A stretch of 64,000 nt of DNA from contig NZ_CP183948.1 in assembly GCF_052056485.1 (NCBI RefSeq), forward strand, positions 4,030,001-4,094,000, in the 5' to 3' direction. Shown here in pieces: positions 57,919 to 64,000 of the stretch (within the stretch, counting starts at the first letter, position 1; each line of letters begins with the position of its first letter). A model generated the notes under the pieces. That model was given only the letters and a program-made list of their open reading frames with translations. It was not told the origin of the DNA and made no database searches. This stretch comes from Paenibacillus_AQ nitricinens. GTDB lineage: Bacteria > Bacillota > Bacilli > Paenibacillales > Paenibacillaceae. The position numbers and the translations under genes were made by a program.

Positions 57919-58569
57919 TTAATTATTTACTTGTGCCATAACTTCTTCAACAAAGTTATCCACTTTCTTTTCCAAGCCTTCGCCTAGTTCAAAACGAGCA
58001 AAACGACGGATCGAGATGTTTTCTCCGATTGTGCTGATTTTTTCGTTCAGCAATTGAGAGATCGTTTTGTCCGGGTCTTTAACGAAGGTTTGCTCAAGCA
58101 AGCAATATTCTTCGTAATATTTACCAATACGTCCTTCAACCATTTTTTCAATGATTTTCTCAGGCTTACCTTCGTTCAAAGCTTGAGCTTTCAGGATTTC
58201 TTTTTCTTTTTCTACATCTTCTTGTGGAACTTCTTCACGACGAACATAACGCGGGTTTGCTGCAGCGATTTGCATAGCGATATCGCGAGCAAAATCCTTG
58301 AAGGAATCTGTTTTACCTACAAAGTCAGTTTCGCAGTTGATTTCTACAAGTACACCAATACGGCCGCCAGCGTGGATGTAAGATTCTACAACACCCTCAG
58401 TAGCAATACGACCTGCTTTGTTTGCTGCTGCGGACAGACCTTTTTCACGAAGCAATTCAGCTGCTTTAGTGATATCGTTATTAGCTTCTTCAAGCGCTTT
58501 TTTACAATCAAGCATACCAGCGCCTGTTCTTTCACGAAGTTCTTTTACTGCTTTTGCATCAACTGCCAT
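57919..58569 (-). CDS. tsf: Elongation factor Ts
   Basis: A 216-aa short-form EF-Ts, the nucleotide exchange factor of EF-Tu: ELRERTGAGMLDCKKALEEA, AAELLREKGLSAAANKAGRI, INCETDFVG, and the C-terminal module (FVKDPDKTISQLLNEKISTI). The ~216-aa length is that of the Bacillus-type short form. ACCTGGAGGG precedes the ATG. Confidence 0.97.
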   Translation of the reverse strand: MAVDAKAVKELRERTGAGMLDCKKALEEANNDITKAAELLREKGLSAAANKAGRIATEGVVESYIHAGGRIGVLVEINCETDFVGKTDSFKDFARDIAMQIAAANPRYVRREEVPQEDVEKEKEILKAQALNEGKPEKIIEKMVEGRIGKYYEEYCLLEQTFVKDPDKTISQLLNEKISTIGENISIRRFARFELGEGLEKKVDNFVEEVMAQVNN

Positions 58570-58625
58570 TGTTTATTCCCTCCAGGTAATTGTCGTTTTC
58601 TTACATTATTCAAGGCTTTTATCCT

Positions 58626-58671
58626 AAAAAAAGGGCAGTGAGAGGTTATCCACCTGCCAACCACCCTTTTC
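58626..58671 (-). terminator. Terminator-like hairpin between rpsB and tsf
   Basis: On the minus strand AAAAGGG and CCCTTTT enclose a second stem (GGCAG...CTGCC) and run into TTTTTTT. Likely a partial terminator giving more rpsB than tsf mRNA (inference). Confidence 0.7.
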
Positions 58672-58701
58672 ATTTAAGTTCTTGTATGTGTTAGTCGCTA
58701 C

Positions 58702-59403
58702 TTAAGCAGTAGTTGTGTCTTCGCCTTGGTGAGCTTCAACAACAGCGTCTGCCATTTTACCAGTCAACAATTTCACGGCGCGGATAGCGTCGTCGTTACC
58801 TGGAATTACGTAGTCGATTTCGTCTGGATCACAGTTAGTATCAACGATAGCTACGATTGGAATACCCAATTTGCGAGCTTCTGCAACTGCAATACGCTCT
58901 TTACGCGGGTCAATGATGAACAACGCGCTTGGTAGACCTTTCATGTTCTTGATACCGCCCAAGAATTTCTCAAGACGATCTTTCTCTTTGCGAAGAAGGA
59001 TAACTTCTTTCTTAGGTAGAACTTCAAAAGTGCCGTCTTCTTCCCAAGCTTCCAATTTCTTCAAACGATCAATACGTTTTTGGATAGTTTGGAAGTTAGT
59101 AAGAGTTCCGCCCAACCAGCGTTGGTTAATAAAGAACATACCGGAACGTTCTGCTTCTTCTTTTACGGAATCTTGTGCTTGTTTCTTTGTTCCTACGAAT
59201 AGGATTGTGCCGTTGTCACCAGCGACGCTTTTTACAAAGTTGTAAGCTTCTTCTACCTTCTTGACTGTTTTTTGCAAGTCAATAATGTAAATTCCGTTTC
59301 TTTCAGTGAAGATATAACGATCCATCTTTGGGTTCCAACGACGAGTCTGGTGACCGAAGTGTACCCCAGCTTCTAGAAGCTGTTTCATGGAGATTACTGC
59401 CAT
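58702..59403 (-). CDS. rpsB: 30S ribosomal protein S2
   Basis: A 233-aa S2, complete: MAVISMKQLLEAGVHFGHQT, RRWNPKMDRYIFTERNGIYI, FVGTKKQAQDSVKEEA, NQRWLGGTLTNFQTI and DTNCDPDEIDYVIPGNDDAI. TTAGGAGGTGTGTGAAG precedes ATG 59401-59403. It has a strong own promoter and a structured leader. Confidence 0.98.
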   Translation of the reverse strand: MAVISMKQLLEAGVHFGHQTRRWNPKMDRYIFTERNGIYIIDLQKTVKKVEEAYNFVKSVAGDNGTILFVGTKKQAQDSVKEEAERSGMFFINQRWLGGTLTNFQTIQKRIDRLKKLEAWEEDGTFEVLPKKEVILLRKEKDRLEKFLGGIKNMKGLPSALFIIDPRKERIAVAEARKLGIPIVAIVDTNCDPDEIDYVIPGNDDAIRAVKLLTGKMADAVVEAHQGEDTTTA

Positions 59404-59561
59404 CTTCACACACCTCCTAAGTTTGGTTTATTGTGTGTCTCCTCCGCCGTGCGTCATCTTTCAGCAAGACTTTCTTCAGAAGAAAGCACCCCTTGTCGAA
59501 ATCAACCGGCGTGTGTTTTAACACCGTCAATTACTATATCATATTTTATTAGTATATGCAA
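59404..59561 (-). promoter_or_regulatory. rpsB promoter and structured leader
   Basis: Minus strand: -35 TTGCAT (59556-59561), 17-bp spacer, extended -10 TGA-TATAGT (59533-59538). The ~120-nt leader carries a perfect CTTTCTTC/GAAGAAAG hairpin (59470-59486) and complementary ACGCCG and CGGCG segments that could form a long-range stem around it. S2 autoregulation through such a leader is plausible but not shown. Confidence 0.7.
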
Positions 59562-59564
59562 CGA

Positions 59565-60209
59565 TCATTGAAAACTTATTAATTTTTCTACTATAGAATC
59601 TAGACTCTCGTCTTTATTAAAGGTGTAAGAACCCGATTGAATCTTCGTATTGATCTGACGTTGATTGGCGGCTTTAAGAAAACTAGCCTTATCCTTAATG
59701 ACTTCAGCCTTCTCCAAAATATCTGCTGTTTTTGTCAGTGTGCTACCTGAAGGTATACGAACAACTACCCCTGCATTCGCAGTGGCTTTAGGCTTATCAG
59801 GCGCAACAGCAGTTGGTGCAGTAGTGACCTCTGGCTCCTCAATAGTGCCTTCTTTAGGCGTTGAGGGCTCTTTAGGAGGGATAACCTTACTGGGGTTATC
59901 AGATACTGTAGGAGATACTACAGGAGCGGGAGAAGCCGCTACTGAAGGCTCAGAAGGTGCCACGTTCTCCGTAATTCCCTCATTAACGCCAGCTGACTTC
60001 TGACCTTGAACAGCGTCCTCCAAAGCAGACTCATCCGAAGGAGGTTCAGTAGCTTCGTCGATAACCTTCAAGTTCAATTTCTCAGCACCTTGTATTACCT
60101 GTTCCTTGGTGAGTGGAGCCGCTCCACCGGATATCATTAATTGAAGTAATAGGGCGCCTGCAATTAGCCCTGTGCCAAGTCCGAACAAAAAAGAACGGTT
60201 CTTCATCAT
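59565..60209 (-). CDS. Membrane-anchored protein with an MltG/YceG-like LysM-like domain
   Basis: A 214-aa product. N-terminal anchor helix (FLFGLGTGLIAGALLLQLMI), a short conserved APLTKEQVIQGAEKLNLKVI segment, a ~90-residue Pro/Ser/Thr/Val linker, and a C-terminal domain (VVRIPSGSTLTKTADILEKA, IQSGSYTFNKDESLDSIVEK) that resembles the substrate-side LysM-like subdomain of MltG. There is no transglycosylase domain. It probably sits outside the membrane and touches peptidoglycan (inference). It overlaps the upstream gene stop by 4 bp and lies just before rpsB. Confidence 0.8.
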   Translation of the reverse strand: MMKNRSFLFGLGTGLIAGALLLQLMISGGAAPLTKEQVIQGAEKLNLKVIDEATEPPSDESALEDAVQGQKSAGVNEGITENVAPSEPSVAASPAPVVSPTVSDNPSKVIPPKEPSTPKEGTIEEPEVTTAPTAVAPDKPKATANAGVVVRIPSGSTLTKTADILEKAEVIKDKASFLKAANQRQINTKIQSGSYTFNKDESLDSIVEKLISFQ

Positions 60210-60784
60210 ACCGATTCCTCCTGTTTGGCGAGTTGCAGAATCAGTTGCACTTCTCCCCGCTGAAGTCCAGCCGTCTTGGCAATGGAGTCTATCGATTTCC
60301 CCTGCTCATGTAGTTCAAATAATCGTGGATATCGCAATTTAATAGAACTAATAGGTTTCGCTTTCACTTCTGGTTGTATTGAACGTATTTCGGCACCGGC
60401 AGATGGGTCTCCGATCGCCGAAACCTTAGCATACGAACCCTTCTCAACCGAAACTTCCAACTCTCTTAACCGTTTTTCTTCATTAGTTACTCGGCCCTCT
60501 AGTAATAAAGAGCTTTGCTGTAATTCTGTTAATTGATGCTGCAAATCACTAATCTGCCCTTGCATTGCTACATGATTAGTTTGTGATTGCTGTTTAATGC
60601 TGCTGACTAACTGTACTAGCTCTTCATTTTCGCGCTCTATGTCAGCCATATATAGCTCAAGCGCAGCCTCTGTTTCTTTGAGGCTTTGCTGCTTTGCTTT
60701 TCCTTCCTTCATACGCGCTGGAAGTAAAAGGGCATAAAGAATAGCGGCGACACCTACTAGCACAATATACACCCATGGTTGCAA
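60206..60784 (-). CDS. SwrB/DUF6115-like membrane protein
   Basis: A 192-aa protein. N-terminal helix (WVYIVLVGVAAILYALLLPA), a coiled coil (~30-110), a variable linker and a C-terminal helix-turn-helix-like motif (LFELHEQGKSIDSIAKTAGL, RGEVQLILQLAK). This layout and the place between sigD and rpsB match swrB, an activator of the flagellar export apparatus in Bacillus; sequence identity looks low, so the name is tentative. A TTG at 60782-60784, nine nt after AAAGGAG, gives the start; an ATG seven codons upstream overlaps the ribosome site. Confidence 0.8.
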   Translation of the reverse strand: MQPWVYIVLVGVAAILYALLLPARMKEGKAKQQSLKETEAALELYMADIERENEELVQLVSSIKQQSQTNHVAMQGQISDLQHQLTELQQSSLLLEGRVTNEEKRLRELEVSVEKGSYAKVSAIGDPSAGAEIRSIQPEVKAKPISSIKLRYPRLFELHEQGKSIDSIAKTAGLQRGEVQLILQLAKQEESV

Positions 60785-60823
60785 GTGCCTTATCTCCTTT
60801 AACATATCAAATATAACTACTTA

Positions 60824-61135
60824 TTAAAGACTCAGATCAATGCGCTGTCCTTTGTAAGGATGTTCCGCATCACGAGTACCTGACTTCGAACGTTTCTCCG
60901 AAGAAGGATTCCCTCCGGAATGATGATTGCCTTTATCTCCGCCATCGCGTAAAGCAGATTCAGAAGATTCATCCACTTCAGCGCTTCGCATGGTCATTTC
61001 CTGGCTTTGTTTCACATTTTGTCCTGCCAGTTGATGCTGATCAATAGCGGGGCGCTGCTGAGATTCATTCTGAATCTTACCCGCTTCCGTAGTCCGAGGT
61101 AGTGCAATTTGCAGTTCCACTGGTTTTAGGCTCAT
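60824..61135 (-). CDS. Small charged protein of the flagellar operon, unknown function
   Basis: A 103-aa hydrophilic, probably disordered product: an N-terminal PVELQIALPRTTEAGKIQNE, a Gln/Ser/Glu-rich middle, and a C-terminal AEHPYKGQRIDLSL. The HP(Y/F)KG...ID ending recurs in small proteins encoded after sigD in related bacteria (recollection, not checked). It lies between the FapA-like gene and the SwrB-like gene and is presumably co-transcribed. AGAGGG precedes a tandem ATG ATG; the second is taken. Confidence 0.75.
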   Translation of the reverse strand: MSLKPVELQIALPRTTEAGKIQNESQQRPAIDQHQLAGQNVKQSQEMTMRSAEVDESSESALRDGGDKGNHHSGGNPSSEKRSKSGTRDAEHPYKGQRIDLSL

Positions 61136-61151
61136 CATAACCCTCTTCTCA

Positions 61152-61252
61152 TAAGAAGAAACGATGTTGTCGTCTTTTGAAGACGATAACCGTTTCTCGT
61201 AAAAATATAAGGATAATGTATAACGTGAAACTTATACTTTCTTATATTTCAA
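61152..61252 (+). repeat. Dispersed composite repeat (copy 4, reference copy)
   Basis: Module 1 (61155-61193) is a nested hairpin: GAAACG/CGTTTC outside and GTTGTCGTCTT/AAGACGATAAC inside. Module 2 (61200-61250) is an AT-rich palindrome with ends AATATAAGGATAATGTATAA and TTATACTTTCTTATATT around ~8 nt. About 100 bp in total. It fills the spacer between the FapA-like gene and the small charged protein gene. Confidence 0.85.
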
Positions 61253-61283
61253 GAATGGCCGGCCGCTATTGCTGCCCGCCCGA

Positions 61284-62687
61284 TTAATTGTATGGCGTTA
61301 AGGATATATCACCTTCACTATAAATAAACACAACTCGTTCTGTGGGGTCCTTTACAAATCGAGTATATCTACCGATCATAATTTTGGATCCGCCATAGAT
61401 CGTTTTAATCACTTCAACTCTAGCTCTGCCTGTATCTTCTAGCATTCTTTCAATCTCTAGCACACGTTCTTTAATTCTTTTTTCCTCACGTTGATGAGAC
61501 TGTTTAGTAGCATTCAATTTTACGCGAAGTGCCACTTTATCTGCAGGGAGTTGACCATTAGTTGCCAATTGATTTAATAGATACAACGCTTTAGAGGTTT
61601 TGTCCTCATTTTCCAGTAGTTGACGCAGTGATTGCCGCAGCTCGTTAATCTCATTTCTTAGCTCAGGTACTACACCGACCTCAATAGAAGTCGCTGTGGA
61701 CATGGTATTGCCTATTGTACGTGCTACGACTCTTTCCCCAGACTGTACAGTTCCGCCAACAATCAGACCCTTAGCTCCGTTACAAAGAACGTCTCTGCCC
61801 GCACGTATATTGGAGTGCATAATGCTCTGGGATACAATGACATCTTCACCAGCTGTTACATTACCATCTTGAATGAAAGAGACCTTAACATTTTTCCCAG
61901 CAGTTACATGTCCTTTGTTATAACCAATAATTCCACCCGTAATTTCGATGGATCCCCCAGAGATTAATTCCGCTCCTTCAACTCCACCAACTACACGAAT
62001 ATCTCCGGCGGACTTTACAGAAAATCCTGAAAGTACGTTTCCTCGAATAACGACAGTACCTACAAAATCAATGTTCCCAGTACTGTAGTCTACATCACCA
62101 TTCACTTCATACACAGGAAATACATTGATTTTACCGCTATCGGTTAAAGTAACAAGACCGTCAATTGCGGCATACATCGAAGTTTCATTGTTATCAACGA
62201 GTACGTTCTTACCTACTTTAAAATGAGCTTCCTTTCCGGCTCTGAAAGCAAGCTCATCACCAGTTACAGTCTTACCATGCTTACCAGGCTGAGCAGGAAT
62301 AATTCTAGCTATCAGCTTTCCTTTGAGGACGTTACGAAGCCGAACTAAATCCTTATAATCCACCTTACCATCCGCTTTTTCAAGCGGTTTGCGATCCTCT
62401 TCCAGATCAACAGTAAGCATAATATGTCCGTCGACTCCATTTACTGCAGGTTCACCTGTAGCAATAGCGACTTTACTCCAAAAAAACTCCTCCGGATGAC
62501 TACAGATACGTTCAACAATATCACGCTGGACCCCGTAGCGAATATTGTGACTGTGCAGGAAGCTTTCCAATTCTGTAGGTGAGCAGGAAAAATTCTCATC
62601 CTTTTTGGAGAACTGTAAATACGCGATCCCTTTGTCATCCGAAAAAGTAATACTTAAGTACTGATCCAAAGCATTTTGACCGATCAA
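61284..62687 (-). CDS. FapA/DUF342 family protein
   Basis: A 467-aa flagellar-assembly-type protein. Residues ~1-95 form a variable N-domain. The DUF342 core from ~100 begins VDYKDLVRLRNVLKGKLIAR and contains RIIPAQPGKHGKTVTGDEL, a right-handed beta-helix of short repeats (GNIDFVGTVVIRGNVLSGFS, SGGSIEITGGIIGYNKGHVT) and a C-terminal coiled coil (~335-420). The family is common in motility operons; its function is unclear. TTG start (62685-62687) behind AAGGGGGAG. Confidence 0.9.
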   Translation of the reverse strand: MIGQNALDQYLSITFSDDKGIAYLQFSKKDENFSCSPTELESFLHSHNIRYGVQRDIVERICSHPEEFFWSKVAIATGEPAVNGVDGHIMLTVDLEEDRKPLEKADGKVDYKDLVRLRNVLKGKLIARIIPAQPGKHGKTVTGDELAFRAGKEAHFKVGKNVLVDNNETSMYAAIDGLVTLTDSGKINVFPVYEVNGDVDYSTGNIDFVGTVVIRGNVLSGFSVKSAGDIRVVGGVEGAELISGGSIEITGGIIGYNKGHVTAGKNVKVSFIQDGNVTAGEDVIVSQSIMHSNIRAGRDVLCNGAKGLIVGGTVQSGERVVARTIGNTMSTATSIEVGVVPELRNEINELRQSLRQLLENEDKTSKALYLLNQLATNGQLPADKVALRVKLNATKQSHQREEKRIKERVLEIERMLEDTGRARVEVIKTIYGGSKIMIGRYTRFVKDPTERVVFIYSEGDISLTPYN

Positions 62688-62715
62688 TTTTGCTCCCCCT
62701 TGTCACCGCTAACGG

Positions 62716-63504
62716 TTAATCGTTCTGCATAAGTAGATCGCGATTCTTCTCAAGCGTTCCCCTCAGCCGTAAAATAGCCTTGGAATGAAGCTGCGAAATC
62801 CGTGAAGGCGATAGTGACATGACCTCTGCGATTTCGCTCAATGATAAATCTTCATAATATAAAAGGGACACAACGGTCCGTTCTTTCACCGTTAATTTCT
62901 CAATACCTTTGGTGAGGGCTTCGCGTAAGTAGAATTCATTTACCTTGCTATCCGGATTCTTAGCTTTATCGTCCACCAGTATGGACATTCGGGTCTCTGA
63001 TTCCTCTTCACGAATCGGGTCTTCCAGAGAACATAGTGACATTACAGCCACATCCTGCAACATATTTTGAAATTCTGTTACACTAATATTCAGGTATAGA
63101 CTCATTTCCTCATCACTAACGGATCTCAAATACTTCTGTTCCAACTGCTGATAAGCATCCTCGATTTTTTTAGCTTTTTCTCGCACAGATCTAGGGACCC
63201 AATCACTTTGGCGTAAGGAATCTAAAATCGCACCACGTACGCGCCAGGAAGCATAGGTCTGAAACTGCAATCCCCGTTTGTAGTCGAATTTTTCAATCGC
63301 ATCAATTAATCCCATTACTCCATTACTGGCTAGATCATCTTTAGATACATTTTTGGGCAACCCCACAGCCAACCGGCTGGATACGTAATCAACAATATGG
63401 AGATAACTCTCTATCAGCTTCTTTTTGGCTTCAGGGTCACTGTGTTCTTTCCACTGTTCCCATAGCTCATCAGTTTCCAATTGAGAAGCTTTACGCTCGT
63501 TCAA
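62716..63504 (-). CDS. sigD: RNA polymerase sigma-D factor (FliA/WhiG family)
   Basis: A 262-aa motility sigma factor. Region 1/2: LWEQWKEHSDPEAKKKLIES, GVMGLIDAIEKFDYKRGLQF, QTYASWRVRGAILDSLRQSD; region 3; region 4: LTVKERTVVSLLYYEDLSLS and MSLSPSRISQLHSKAILRLR. It transcribes late flagellar, chemotaxis and autolysin genes. TTG start (63502-63504) after GGGAAGGGTG. It sits upstream of the FapA-like gene at the end of the fla/che operon. Confidence 0.95.
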   Translation of the reverse strand: MNERKASQLETDELWEQWKEHSDPEAKKKLIESYLHIVDYVSSRLAVGLPKNVSKDDLASNGVMGLIDAIEKFDYKRGLQFQTYASWRVRGAILDSLRQSDWVPRSVREKAKKIEDAYQQLEQKYLRSVSDEEMSLYLNISVTEFQNMLQDVAVMSLCSLEDPIREEESETRMSILVDDKAKNPDSKVNEFYLREALTKGIEKLTVKERTVVSLLYYEDLSLSEIAEVMSLSPSRISQLHSKAILRLRGTLEKNRDLLMQND

Positions 63505-63566
63505 TAGCTTTCACCCTTCCCAAAGTTTAGTCAGAGAGCTTGTCGCGGCGAAACCTGCCTAGTCAC

Positions 63567-63666
63567 AAGCATAAACGCCCTCGGCATCCTTATGAGGAAG
63601 TTAGCGTTTATGCGAGAAATATAAGGATAATGTATAAAGTGAAACTTATACTTTCTTATATTTTAA
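63567..63666 (+). repeat. Dispersed composite repeat (copy 5)
   Basis: Module 1: CATAAACGC/GCGTTTATG outer arms and TCCT/AGGA inner arms, different in sequence from copy 4 but with the same nested layout. Module 2 (63617-63664) is nearly identical to copy 4, with AAATATAAGGATAATGTATA, then AGTGAAACTTATACTTTCTT. It fills the spacer between the 63694 gene and sigD. Confidence 0.85.
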
Positions 63667-63693
63667 GATAACCGATTCCGCCACAGCGCTCGC

Positions 63694-64000
63694 TTATTCT
63701 TCTTTCAGGTGACGAACGGCCTTGGCCAATTCTTCAGGATCTTTCATAGAGACTAGTTTTGGGGGTGTAAGAGGCTTGAACCCCTCACTGTTCCCACTCC
63801 CTTGTCCTGGCTTCGGTTTCAGTAGATTAATTAACTCTTCATCCTCATTAGGGGTACTGATGTCTAGCTTTGCACCAAGTTCTTCTCCCTGAACATCCTG
63901 TTCATCCGGAGGCGATGATTGATACACGATAAAACCCAATACCCATCTTAGGAGGAAAGCAAGCAGAAACCAAGTGATAAATCCTAATAGGCTTCGTAAT
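63694..64000 (-). CDS. Small membrane protein upstream of sigD, N-terminus beyond the window
   Basis: The frame stays open to the right edge. The visible part starts with a membrane helix (GFITWFLLAFLLRWVLGFIV), then a 65-residue soluble tail: EQDVQGEELGAKLDISTPNE, KPGQGSGNSEGFKPLTPPKL and the end DPEELAKAVRHLKEE. The internal TTG at 63937-63939 would cut the helix, so it is not the likely start. Not recognised. Its position before sigD suggests it belongs to the fla/che operon. Confidence 0.7.
   Translation of the reverse strand, partial: LRSLLGFITWFLLAFLLRWVLGFIVYQSSPPDEQDVQGEELGAKLDISTPNEDEELINLLKPKPGQGSGNSEGFKPLTPPKLVSMKDPEELAKAVRHLKEE

Overview
The window is almost certainly chromosomal DNA of an endospore-forming Firmicute, most likely a Paenibacillus or close relative (inference). 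The evidence is its sporulation genes (spoVS, sleB, dpaA/dpaB, a FtsK/SpoIIIE translocase, ylxY), strong GGAGG ribosome sites with many TTG/GTG starts, U-rich intrinsic terminators and a gene order matching the Bacillus subtilis pyrH-polC-nusA-infB-pnp-spoIIIE-ymf-recA-rny block. Apart from one aldolase-family gene at the left end, every intact gene lies on the minus strand, so the text below follows transcription from high to low coordinates. I see no tRNA, rRNA, CRISPR array, prophage or insertion sequence.

Right end (64.0-59.5 kb): the tail of a motility operon, with the C-terminal part of a small membrane protein, sigma-D, a FapA/DUF342 protein, a small charged protein, a SwrB-like membrane protein and a short protein with an MltG/YceG-like domain. 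Then come rpsB-tsf, pyrH-frr, uppS-cdsA-dxr-rseP-proS (isoprenoid and phospholipid synthesis, intramembrane proteolysis) and polC. A strong sigma-A promoter at 46.1 kb starts rimP-nusA-ylxR-ylxQ-infB-rbfA-nrnA-truB-ribF, followed by rpsO and pnp with their own signals.

Centre (34.8-21.7 kb): ylxY, the M16 peptidase mlpA, dut, the dipicolinate synthase pair dpaAB behind a sigma-K-like promoter, dapG and dapA (asd is reduced to a 15-codon relic), RNase J, tepA, ylzJ and the DNA translocase.

Left part (21.7-0 kb): a 1-kb decay zone with a frameshifted AraC-family regulator that still has a Fur-box promoter, followed by an array of four identical-architecture AGGGA-N5-TCCCT hairpins. Then come sleB with a sigma-G promoter, ymfF-ymfH-ymfI (two M16-like proteins and the EF-P reductase), ymfJ, ymfK, a RodZ-like protein, yajQ, pgsA, cinA, recA (LexA box), recX, rny, ymdB (apparently an ATT start), spoVS (sigma-H promoter), an M19 dipeptidase, pduL and a DEAD-box helicase. 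At the edge a LysR regulator is divergent from a DapA-family aldolase.

Most of the window is conserved core genome. The structure not explained by genes is mainly repeat DNA: a composite family of about 100 bp, made of a nested hairpin plus an AT-rich palindrome centred on CTTATATT/AATATAAG, with three full and two partial copies in intergenic spacers, and the separate AGGGA-N5-TCCCT array.
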